This document shows, one piece after another, positions 43,601 through 51,272 of a stretch of DNA of 64,000 nt. The position numbers and the translations under genes were made by a program. The notes beneath the pieces are model-generated. The model ran no database searches and had not been told where the DNA came from. It saw only the letters and a program-made list of their open reading frames with translations. Within the stretch, counting starts at the first letter, position 1. Every line of letters starts with the position of its first letter. This DNA is from Desulfosediminicola ganghwensis (GTDB lineage Bacteria > Desulfobacterota > Desulfobulbia > Desulfobulbales > Desulfocapsaceae). Location of the stretch: positions 3,619,001-3,683,000 of the forward strand of contig NZ_CP050699.1 in assembly GCF_005116675.2 (NCBI RefSeq), written 5' to 3'.

Positions 43601-46522
43601 GCAGGTTCTGCCGCATCGGTTATCTCCAGTTCCCGAAGTGGTGAAGGTGGCGTTTACCAGGCTATCTTCTGGCCGAAAATTGATCGTGGCATCGGTAAAG
43701 AACCTCTTGTCTGGGTTGGCGATGTGCACGCATTCTTTATCGATTCCAAAGGTAATCTCTGGGACGACTACAGTGGCAACTCCACGACACAGGGAGAGTT
43801 GTGGACTGAGGATACCAATGGTAACGGAAAAATCGACACCGGTGAGGACAGCAACAACAATGGTGTCCTCGATGGTGACAGAAGGGTTGTGACATATTTT
43901 GATGAGACATCACACTCGACTAAAATATGTTTTAACCGGGATGTTATAGACACAGGTGTCTGCAGTCAATCCGACTATTTTCAGACCAATGACACTTCCA
44001 TCGACCTCCGCGACTTTAAACATTATCTCTGGTCCGCCAAAGACCGCCTTGCCGCTATTCCAGACAGCAACATCCTCGAAAATCGTGAATTTCTGCCGGA
44101 TGGCACCTGGGACTTCACCGGTGGATACCCATACCGTTATGTCTTCACCTGGAACGATATCAACAATGATGGCATCGTCGACAATTATGAAGTCCTATCG
44201 TTTGACAGAGATACCATCAAAAGAGCAGAATCAGATTGGCTTGAATGGTATACAACACATAAAGGTCGCGGATCACTGCAAAGCGACTTCGGTGTAACTT
44301 CTGTTGAAGAATTGCAGGATGTTGTCGCCTGGGTTCGTGGCTATGACGAGTATGTCGAACTTGCCGATGGTACCTACGAGACAAAATATCGCTGCCGCCA
44401 ATATCCGGACTGTGATTACACCACGCTCAATCGCGAAACATGGCGTCTTGGTGATGTCATTCATTCAACCCCTACTCTGGTTGGAAGACCGTCGGAGGGA
44501 TACCACTACATCTACAATGATCCGGATTATGCCGACTTTTATAAGAAGTACAATAATCGTCGCCATATGATCTATTTCGGCGCCAATGATGGTATGCTCC
44601 ACGCGGTTAACGGCGGGTTCTACGATTCAGGTTTAAACAGGTTCCTGCCCTGTCGACCCGATAGCGATCAGCGAAATTCATCCGGAGAATGTATCGCCAC
44701 AACAGCATACGGCTCCAACTCTACCACTGCGTACCCTGAATTAGGCGATGAGATGTGGGCCTATGTGCCGTACAACCTGCAACCTCACCTGCAATGCCTG
44801 ACTTCTCCGGAATATGAACATAAGTATTACGTGGATGCGCCTCCAAGAATTTTCGATGTTCGCATATTCCCTGATGATGACATACATCCTAATGGCTGGG
44901 GTACCATTCTCGTTGGCCATATGCGTTTCGGGGGTGCACCTCAGATAGCTGATAACTCTACTGTCATCGATGAGAACCGTGAGTTCGTTTCTGCCTATTT
45001 TGTCCTGGATATCACAGACCCTGAACGTCAACCGACTCTTCTCGGTGAGATGACCATGACCACTGAAAAATTAGCAGATAGCACTGACAAATACGCGCAG
45101 TTAGGTTTTACAACCGCAATGCCCTCTATCGTGGTAATGCGTGACGACAGCGGCAATTCAGAGTGGTTCCTTGTTCTGGGTAATGGCCCGACAACAATCA
45201 AAGGGCAGAATGATCAGCAGGGTAAAATTGCCATCTATCCGCTCAACGCGCTCACAGGCGTTAACTGGAAGACAGGCAACGGCACTGTAGTCCCATCCAG
45301 CATAAAGCCTTTCAGGATTCCAAACGCTCTGCCCTCTTCTTCAGCCACTATTCCTTATGCCGGAAGATTTTTGATTGATGCAGACAGTAGCGGGGGGATC
45401 GAAAGTTTTGTAGGAGATATTGTCACAGTCGACTACGACCTGAGTTCGAACGGTTCTACCGGCAAAGGTATAGCCTACAAATCTGATGCGGCCTACTTCG
45501 GCACCACCGACGGATCTGACTTCACCGGTACCAAACCGACATGGAACGGCGGAGGCAGGCTCTTCAGGCTTGTTACCAAAAGCTTTGATACTGTAACTGG
45601 CAAACAGGCATACACCTACCCGGATCAGTGGGAAATTAAAAAACTTATAGATACTGAGGCTCCTATAACCGCTGCCCCAAATATCGGTTTTGACCCTGAA
45701 AACTTCTGGATCTACTTTGGTACCGGTCGGTTCTATTCCCCTGAAGACAAATCTGATGCGACGACCCAACGTTTTTTTGGCATACGGGAGCCAAGGGATC
45801 AAAACTGCGATATGACCTGGGGAGAGGTCAACTGGTTAAATAATGGCTCTGCGATTGCCCCTAATCCCGCCGCCATCCAGGGAGACCAGGGGCTTTACCG
45901 CTCTGACCTCATGAAAGTTCTCCTGAGTGGGACCGGAGGTTTTTATGGTAAGAGCAGCTTGATCTACTGTGAAAATGAAGACGGCACAACATGCATTCCG
46001 CCAGGGCTCAGCAAGACATACAGCCTTAACGGCAGTTCTAAAACATACTATTCCTATGGAGAAATGGAGCAATACATCAGAGGCGAGAGGTGTGGGGGCA
46101 CTAATAACGATTCGATCGGTATCGACGGTTGGTATCGCGAGTTGACAGAGCCACGCGAGCGTTCACTGGGTATGCCTACCCTTCTCGGTGGTCTTACTAC
46201 TTTTACAACCTATCAGCCCTTTGCAGATATTTGCCAGGCTGAAGGTGTAAGTTCCCTGTATGGTGTCTATTATCTCACCGGTACAGCATGGTATGAAAAT
46301 GTCTTTGGTACCGATAGCGATCAAGAGAGCAACGATGTCGTTCGCGATAAACTCGACCTCGGTCGTGGTCAGGCCATGACCCCCAGTTTGCATGTCGGCT
46401 CAGGTGGTGATGACGCCAACGCCTATATTCAGACCAGTACAGGTGAAATTATTCAGGTCGGACAACAGAACCTGCCATTGAATAATTTCAAGAGTGGCCG
46501 ATCAACATGGACTGACCAGTAA
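40697..46522 (+). CDS. pilY1: PilY1-type pilus tip adhesin with inserted carbohydrate-binding-like modules
   Basis: 1941 aa, secreted (signal peptide ~1-30). A von Willebrand-A-like domain starts at once, with the MIDAS motif AIDNSGSM (residues 54-60). Three consecutive ~48-residue modules follow at ~100-155, 158-203 and 205-250 (WVSGTSYTENDIVYSDGAFF; WENGTSYDNGSFVRYEDQLY; WLPQTPYLANDIVSYNGKLY). Their Trp, Gly-Tyr and Asp-x-Val-x-Tyr pattern resembles CBM5/12 chitin-binding repeats. The VWA continues later, with Cys-rich loops. Acidic calcium loops appear near 1040 (TNGNGKIDTGEDSNNNG) and 1154. The PilC beta-propeller occupies the C-terminal third (MIYFGANDGMLHAVNGG, ~1290). RBS CGGAGGATTC is strong. 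Closed by a terminator. Confidence 0.92.
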   Translation: MNHLFRRKAAACHLLLLASITFTPLSLNASVCGDGLGMPPFLSSGAKPNLMLAIDNSGSMLDLAYVNNVGECYDNGFDATQTYTGLYEPNTWYEYVPGQPHWVSGTSYTENDIVYSDGAFFIANLVHKDPDTGLPLPSTGISISEDGSVYWLPLHSIADWENGTSYDNGSFVRYEDQLYYTTNGGTANGTTIADDTGVTWEPRDHTWLPQTPYLANDIVSYNGKLYRATSGGTSSATSLHDDSGLTWDRLSEGHFEETNFASINEATTHFSTSAGNAYSNAHLLVHITEVEDTETSTLHQSGVTAFTATGNFLNWASSSKFDIQKKILTGGKFDQDEEFLVSEGRGCSSRGFLKEIPVTGPAGTNSVITFSISGFNDDSWIDTTDDTTRIAILGISAKGFIGSERQQACKNAVDEISKGADASQGQTSQYIDTCLAYDSQNGILAASNAAYNHSIHACWSAVKKGYTAPSDFGNLSEIYNACDGIYANGVTPPTISHSDSGYMCYGVYNESTIDTARKGYVGRCYEPEIGEGCSKKACTSSDDNVDGNPAIKCFENVLYECTGNYQANKDACNKEWAVIWVDDSGNSCTPTSSQPAQWTDDFNPNSADECVQEAMWDYCQSITLPEVIDPSDEIFNSGETWGLPGSLVDSGVIAMFGTDSPLIVMKGYLKTTEKPEGLLHEVAGDLRLGAMAFADNGALTECEIANNAISTDPNKLTDPIIKYCPAENRDGAEIIARISDGDTISISTGNKHVEDLSTAINNIKATAWTPLAEGIYNALGYYGQNDSFRLDARDFLLETEDSAWEDPVQYWCQENYVLFITEGASTADIHNDVAGLVNTMPATFANAGYSVANDGECTSGQLYGSTYLDDVVYYGKNAPVTSLYTTPAESPGQLASDDGILYDKRNVTSYFVVAGVPRDDDSKNDCNPAVLMQKAADNAGTTLYTGEDPGMLESNLRTALSDILFRASAGSAASVISSSRSGEGGVYQAIFWPKIDRGIGKEPLVWVGDVHAFFIDSKGNLWDDYSGNSTTQGELWTEDTNGNGKIDTGEDSNNNGVLDGDRRVVTYFDETSHSTKICFNRDVIDTGVCSQSDYFQTNDTSIDLRDFKHYLWSAKDRLAAIPDSNILENREFLPDGTWDFTGGYPYRYVFTWNDINNDGIVDNYEVLSFDRDTIKRAESDWLEWYTTHKGRGSLQSDFGVTSVEELQDVVAWVRGYDEYVELADGTYETKYRCRQYPDCDYTTLNRETWRLGDVIHSTPTLVGRPSEGYHYIYNDPDYADFYKKYNNRRHMIYFGANDGMLHAVNGGFYDSGLNRFLPCRPDSDQRNSSGECIATTAYGSNSTTAYPELGDEMWAYVPYNLQPHLQCLTSPEYEHKYYVDAPPRIFDVRIFPDDDIHPNGWGTILVGHMRFGGAPQIADNSTVIDENREFVSAYFVLDITDPERQPTLLGEMTMTTEKLADSTDKYAQLGFTTAMPSIVVMRDDSGNSEWFLVLGNGPTTIKGQNDQQGKIAIYPLNALTGVNWKTGNGTVVPSSIKPFRIPNALPSSSATIPYAGRFLIDADSSGGIESFVGDIVTVDYDLSSNGSTGKGIAYKSDAAYFGTTDGSDFTGTKPTWNGGGRLFRLVTKSFDTVTGKQAYTYPDQWEIKKLIDTEAPITAAPNIGFDPENFWIYFGTGRFYSPEDKSDATTQRFFGIREPRDQNCDMTWGEVNWLNNGSAIAPNPAAIQGDQGLYRSDLMKVLLSGTGGFYGKSSLIYCENEDGTTCIPPGLSKTYSLNGSSKTYYSYGEMEQYIRGERCGGTNNDSIGIDGWYRELTEPRERSLGMPTLLGGLTTFTTYQPFADICQAEGVSSLYGVYYLTGTAWYENVFGTDSDQESNDVVRDKLDLGRGQAMTPSLHVGSGGDDANAYIQTSTGEIIQVGQQNLPLNNFKSGRSTWTDQ

Positions 46523-46544
46523 AAGAGCAATCTCATACATCTCC

Positions 46545-46583
46545 AAACCCCAATGTGCTTGGTGCACATTGGGGTTTTTTTCT
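46545..46583 (+). terminator. Terminator after pilY1 (operon 1)
   Basis: AAACCCCAATGTGC (46545-46558) pairs with GCACATTGGGGTTT (46564-46577), 5-nt loop, T-run. Confidence 0.92.
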
Positions 46584-46921
46584 TTTTTCAAAAAAAACCT
46601 TTCACCATCTTACAACGCTCAGCCTGGTTATTAAGCTATTTAACAGCCCGGGCCTGCAATTGACAATTTCCGTCATCTTATTCATGCTGAATTTCTGCCC
46701 AGCCCTCTATTCACTCATACACTCACAATACCTAATCCATTACAATCACCAACTCAAATAACCCTTTTACAGGTCAGGCACATTCATTGCTGGCTCAATA
46801 TATCAGCTTTCCAACTTCTGCTTGAGGGAGCTTACCATGATCCGGCAACTCACTTATCACACATTCCCAGTACGACCAGATCCCTCAAACTGATGTCGTG
46901 AAATAAAATCGGACACATTTC
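46584..46921. other. Gap before the IS3 scar
   Basis: 338 bp without a credible gene. Near 46895-46920 the sequence just past the decayed transposase stop (CGACATCA and GTGTCCGA on the minus strand) is a plausible remnant of an IS3 terminal region. A 68-codon plus frame (46555-46761) overlaps the terminator and has no support. Confidence 0.4.
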
Positions 46922-47150
46922 TTAAGCTGTTTTCTTTAACTCCAGCTCTTTCTCGAAATCATTTGGCCTAAGATAGGCCCAAATAAAAGTGGCATCTTTT
47001 GCTGTTATAAAACATCTCGATATAATCAATCACGTCCTGCTTGACCTCCTCTCTGAACTTATAGGACGATCCAATACTCGCTCAGTTATCAGACTCGCAA
47101 AGAAACTCTCTGCAACTGAATTATCCCAACAAAAATCAATAACAACAGCA
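46922..47150 (-). pseudogene. Decayed IS3-family transposase, C-terminal fragment
   Basis: Minus-strand translation gives CWDNSVAESFFASLITERV, then after a frameshift EEVKQDVIDYIEMFYNSKRC-HFYLG, then after a second shift YLRPNDFEKELELKK and a stop. This is the well-known C-terminal end of IS3/IS150-group OrfB (DDE Glu region in AESFF and the YIE-FYN-KR-H-LG signature). The N-terminal three quarters are gone and the frame is broken twice, so it is dead. It lies between two pilus loci and beside a pilY1 tail fragment, marking past rearrangement. Confidence 0.85.
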
Positions 47151-47225
47151 AGACACTTCATTTGGATCCGACTCGAATGATCAAGACGAACAAGGGGGCA
47201 GGGATAAGCTTGATCTGGATAAAAT

Positions 47226-47310
47226 ACAGGTGCAATTATCAAGGTGGGACAGGATGAACCTGCCCCTAAAGAACTTCAAGAGGGGCAGGACAAACTGGAA
47301 AATGCATTAA
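47226..47310 (+). pseudogene. Broken 3' tail of another pilY1 copy
   Basis: The DNA from 47226 matches the last ~85 bp of the pilY1 gene ending at 46522. Translation gives TGAIIKVGQ, then (after a one-base shift) NLPLKNFKRGRTNWKMH and a stop, against TGEIIQVGQQ-NLPLNNFKSGRSTWTDQ at the intact C-terminus. It diverges by many substitutions, so it is not a fresh duplication. It is followed by a hairpin in the same relative place as the pilY1 terminator. It appears to be all that remains of another pilY1 gene, probably lost around the IS3 insertion. Confidence 0.75.
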
Positions 47311-47324
47311 ATCATTCTTAAACT

Positions 47325-47374
47325 TTCAGCAACCCGTCACTATTCATTATCAGCGCGGGTTGCTGAACTGAATT
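47325..47374 (+). terminator. Hairpin after the pilY1 tail fragment
   Basis: TTCAGCAACCCG (47325-47336) pairs with CGGGTTGCTGAA (47356-47367), 12 bp, followed by TTTT a few bases on. It is likely the old terminator of the lost pilY1 copy. Confidence 0.65.
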
Positions 47375-47488
47375 TTCCGCATACTCTGTTGAACCTGGTG
47401 ACCCCCTGCTTTTCTACGTTCGTATTTAGTTATTGTAACGAGTTTTGCTCTTTAAATTTTGCCTCTTGATAATCGTGAAAGATTCGGG

Positions 47489-48883
47489 CTAAAATCCATA
47501 CTCCTTGATCTTACTTAACAAAGAGGGGTAACTCATTTCCAGCAACTCTGCGGCCTTTCGCTTATTTCCTCCTGTTTTTTCGAGTACCCTTCGAATATAA
47601 ATCATTTCAACTTCCTTTTTGGCACTCTTTAGAGAAAAGCTCTCACCATGAGCTGTTGGCACTGGTACCTCCTGGTTTCCCGGCCGTAAAGCATCTGGCA
47701 ATTCCGCTTCAGTAATTGAATTCGTTTCTGCAAGTATTACGGCTCGCTCTATCACATTTTCCAGCTCCCTGACGTTGCCAGGCCAATCATGATGTAAGAG
47801 TAATGAGCCTGCTCCGGCAGACACTCCCTCTATTTCGCGACCGATATAATTACTCTTCTTGCGGATAAGATGGTCGCAGAGCTTATGAATATCGCCCTTC
47901 CTCTCCCGTAGTGGAGGAAGCTCCAGTCGTATAACATTCAGCCTATAGTAGAGATCTTCTCTAAACCTGTTATCAGCAATCTCCTTTTCAAGATTTCTGG
48001 AAGTTGCGGCGATGATTCGGACATCTACAGACAAGGGATGATTTGCCCCGATCGGTCTGATTTCACCTTCTTGCAAAACACGCAAAAGTTTCACCTGCAT
48101 TGCGTATGGGAGTTCTGCAATTTCATCAAGAAATAAAGAACTGCCGTCAGCTTCAAGAATGAGACCGTTCTTCTTGCTCTCTGCACCGGTAAAGGCACCT
48201 TTTTCATAACCGAACAACTCTGCCTCAAGAAGATTCTCAGGAATGCTTCCGCAGTTAATGGCAAAAAATTCATTACGGCTGCGATTTGAATACTTATGAA
48301 TCCCCCTGGCGAGCAATTCCTTACCTGTGCCTGATTCTCCCGTAATAAGAACGGTAGCATCATGCCCAGCAACTTTCTTTGCCAGATTGAATAGCTCTCG
48401 CATAACCTCTGAATCCCCAACCATACCGAAAAACCCATCCTCAGCCCTTATCGATGTCAACTCCTCCCGCAGTTGCAGATTTTCCCTTTTAAGCTGCTCC
48501 CGCTCTTCCGCTTTTTTGAGCGTTAGCAAAACTTCATCAACCTTGAAAGGCTTGGAGATGTAATCGTAGGCACCCTTTTTCATAGCTTCAAGAGCGAGTT
48601 CTACCGTACCGTAGGCCGACATCATGATCACGGTTGTGTCTTTCAGGAATTTGCGACCTTGCTGTAAAAATTCCATACCCGACAGCACCGGCATACGAAT
48701 ATCACAAAGGGCAAAGTCAAAATGCTCCTGCTGAACTTTTTCCAGTGCTTCTCGTCCATCCTGAGCCTGAAAGATCTGGTAGCCACTTCTCGAGAGCAGG
48801 GACTGCAGCATATGCCGCATGTTCTCTTCATCATCAATTATCAAAAGTTTATATCCCATGCCGCTCCCGTTCGTATTAGACAT
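47489..48883 (-). CDS. pilR: Sigma-54-dependent NtrC-family response regulator (PilR-like)
   Basis: 464 aa. The receiver domain (DDEENM, phospho-Asp in FALCDIRMPVLSG, Lys in ISKPFKVDEV) joins a AAA+ sigma-54 activator domain with Walker A ITGESGTGKELLARGIH, the sigma-54-contacting FGYEKGAFTGAE, Walker B GSSLFLDEIAEL, and the arginine finger region FREDLYYRLNV. The Fis-type HTH at the C-terminus reads GGNKRKAAELLEMSYPSLLS. It is coupled to the sensor kinase gene (8-bp overlap). Flanked by minor-pilin operons and with sigma-54 candidates before pilin genes, it is best read as PilR; the name is inferred from context since the family is large. Confidence 0.85.
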   Translation of the reverse strand: MSNTNGSGMGYKLLIIDDEENMRHMLQSLLSRSGYQIFQAQDGREALEKVQQEHFDFALCDIRMPVLSGMEFLQQGRKFLKDTTVIMMSAYGTVELALEAMKKGAYDYISKPFKVDEVLLTLKKAEEREQLKRENLQLREELTSIRAEDGFFGMVGDSEVMRELFNLAKKVAGHDATVLITGESGTGKELLARGIHKYSNRSRNEFFAINCGSIPENLLEAELFGYEKGAFTGAESKKNGLILEADGSSLFLDEIAELPYAMQVKLLRVLQEGEIRPIGANHPLSVDVRIIAATSRNLEKEIADNRFREDLYYRLNVIRLELPPLRERKGDIHKLCDHLIRKKSNYIGREIEGVSAGAGSLLLHHDWPGNVRELENVIERAVILAETNSITEAELPDALRPGNQEVPVPTAHGESFSLKSAKKEVEMIYIRRVLEKTGGNKRKAAELLEMSYPSLLSKIKEYGF

Positions 48884-50450
48884 CCCGTGTTACCATTGTA
48901 ATATCATCTTCAGGAACATATGCCGGCTCATATGCAGGAAAGGTTATCACAAATTCTGCACCAGCTCCTTTTTGACTGGCAACCCTTATAGTTCCGCCAA
49001 ATGAACGGATTATTCTGTTTGCAACCGCCATCCCCAGTCCGGTTCCCTGGCCAGGCTCTTTCGTGGTAAAGAACGGTTCGAATATTAGTTCAAGGTTTTC
49101 TTCATCGATACCGATGCCACTATCCCTGATGGTAAGAAGTATATCTTTCCGGGTATCTTTCTCCCTAAAAACCGGGTGAATTGTCACTTCAATTATTCTA
49201 TGCTCTTCATTTTTCTCCGCAATCGCATCAATACTGTTGAGGAGAAAGTTCAACAACAGCTGCTGGATTTTATCCCTGTCTGCCCATATGGTGCATTTTT
49301 CTCCTGGAAATTCTGTTTTTACTGAAATGCAGTTCCTGGTGATAGGAAGTTGGAGCAGATCTAGAGATTTCTTTATGGACTCAGCTAAATCGACAGGCTC
49401 CTGATTACTGGCACTACTACGTGCCATCTCCAGTAACTGCTTTAAAAGAGTATCAATGCGGAGCAGCTCATCAAGCCCTCTCTTTATGAATTGCCTTCTT
49501 TCACCATCGCTCACATCATCTCTTTCAATCAGTTCAAGATACCCCTGAACAATTGCCACGGGGTTGCCAATCTCGTGGGCGAGACCGGCAGACAGTCGCC
49601 CCAGTGAAGCAAGTTTTTCAGCATGAACAATTTCGTCCCGGGCGTCCCTGAGCCTGGCATTTGCTTCTTTGAGAGACCCAACTGACTCACGCAACTGATC
49701 ACGGTCTTTTTCGATTTTCCTCACCATATTCTGCATTGCTCTGGACAACTGACCAAACTCATTCGGAGAGTACTCCGAAAATAAACCAATCCCCTCCGAC
49801 AGGTGATAGTTGTCTGCCTGCAGCATGAGCTTATCCACGGGGTCGAGAAGTACCTTTCTCATGCGGAAAAACACCAAAGTCGCTAGAATTATCGCATTGA
49901 GCAATATGTAGACACAGATCATCGCCTGCTTTGATATCATGGCGTCTACTATCGACCTAGTACTGAGTAATATGCCGATACCCCCTTGTACTCTATCCTG
50001 GCTCTGAAATGGCACCGCTACAGCGATAAACATCGGCTGAATCACAAATACCGAACTCGTTTTCTCAATTCTTTCTACTACTGTTTTTTCATTCTTCACA
50101 GCCAACTGAACTGCTGACTGCAACGACTCATCGTACATAGTAGACTGTAAATTGCCCGTTTGTGACATTTCCTCCCTAAGCACCTCAACGACAATCTGCT
50201 TTACCGATACATCCAAAAAATTCCTAACTACTCTACTCAGCTTAATATCGTAATCGTTCGGCAGAACATTCCCGGCATGTACTTCGAGCCTAGATGCCTG
50301 TTCTAGAATTTTGACGGTTGTCTCTATTTTCTGCTGAACCTGACTTTTATACCACAATGCTGAGACAACGATATTTGTCAGGAGCATGGCAATCAGAAGC
50401 GCAGTGAAGACTGATACCGCAATATGGCTTTTAAGATTTCTGGGATACAT
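48876..50450 (-). CDS. Membrane sensor histidine kinase (PilS-like partner)
   Basis: 524 aa. Membrane segment ~12-34, an extracytoplasmic sensor of ~145 residues, second membrane segment ~180-200 (MICVYILLNAIILATLVFF), HAMP region, a coiled coil, HisKA with the phospho-His in GRLSAGLAHEIGNPVAIVQGY (near residue 290), and HATPase with LLLNFLLNSIDAIAE, RDSGIGIDEE and GQGTGLGMAVANRI. It has two membrane segments, unlike the six of Pseudomonas PilS, so the signal it senses differs. It overlaps the regulator gene by 8 bp. Confidence 0.87.
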   Translation of the reverse strand: MYPRNLKSHIAVSVFTALLIAMLLTNIVVSALWYKSQVQQKIETTVKILEQASRLEVHAGNVLPNDYDIKLSRVVRNFLDVSVKQIVVEVLREEMSQTGNLQSTMYDESLQSAVQLAVKNEKTVVERIEKTSSVFVIQPMFIAVAVPFQSQDRVQGGIGILLSTRSIVDAMISKQAMICVYILLNAIILATLVFFRMRKVLLDPVDKLMLQADNYHLSEGIGLFSEYSPNEFGQLSRAMQNMVRKIEKDRDQLRESVGSLKEANARLRDARDEIVHAEKLASLGRLSAGLAHEIGNPVAIVQGYLELIERDDVSDGERRQFIKRGLDELLRIDTLLKQLLEMARSSASNQEPVDLAESIKKSLDLLQLPITRNCISVKTEFPGEKCTIWADRDKIQQLLLNFLLNSIDAIAEKNEEHRIIEVTIHPVFREKDTRKDILLTIRDSGIGIDEENLELIFEPFFTTKEPGQGTGLGMAVANRIIRSFGGTIRVASQKGAGAEFVITFPAYEPAYVPEDDITMVTRDV

Positions 50451-51272
50451 GGTTGTATTTTACACTTTTAAAGGCTTATGAAGTCTTGTCCTGCAAATTC
50501 GAAAAGAATCACTTTTTTATTATTCATTTCGGCCTACCATACCCTGACCGTACCATAAAGCAACATACAGGCCGATAACCTCACCAAAGTTTTACCTGAG
50601 CTCTCTAAAATTTTCTCTCTCAACAGCCCTCAATATGAAGCTGGACAGAGTAGTGCCTGTAATATGTGGGAGCCGGATCATTTTGGCAATATACACCACG
50701 CCCCCCTTGATCACCTTCATCATTCTCCCGTTATTCCCCCCGCCATTTTTAGACATTAAATTTCTTATTCCCCCTAATCTCCGGCTTGAAAAGGTGAGGC
50801 GACAGGCGTGAAGTGTTAGACGTGAACGATTGACACGTGACCAATCCCCGCATTAATTCCGCGATCAGCTTTTAGAGAAGTGCTTTTTTAGCTTTGAGTT
50901 CTTACCCCTTATCACCTTTCTCCTTACGCCTCTCTCCTTGAAGCTGAGCTTTAGTGATAGCCAGTCTAAATAAAAAATGTCATTACCATGCACGGCCCTC
51001 TTCCTCCTTAAATAATAGCCCAGAGGCTATTTAAGAATAAACAGTACACCAGGACATACCCTATCATTTCAGCACCCTCACGCCAGCACTGCTGACAACG
51101 TCACAGCCCATTGATATTATGTTGTTTTTTCTTTACCATCACACACAATTGGAGTACATTCCTTGTGTATTCAACATGTTCTGTAATATTGTAAGATTAT
51201 CATATTATATTTTCAGACATGTAGAATCACGCGAGGCAGCAGTTATATTATTAACGAAGACCAAAGTGCGAT
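50451..51272. other. Gap between the kinase gene and pilY1-2
   Basis: 822 bp with no credible gene. Around 50800-50860 there is a degenerate tandem of short GTGA units (GGCGTGAAG, GACGTGAACG, CACGTGACC), and near 50900-50940 a CCTT/CTCC-rich stretch. The rest is AT-rich. No sigma-54 element with correct spacing was found before pilY1-2, so the promoter of operon 2 is unidentified. A 66-codon frame at 51119-51319 overlaps the pilY1-2 start and is rejected. Confidence 0.45.

Noticed and set aside
51090-51272. Possible sigma-54 site (TTGGAGTACATTCCTTGT) before pilY1-2
   Set aside because: GG to the -12 element spacing is off by one to two bases and the GC is missing.
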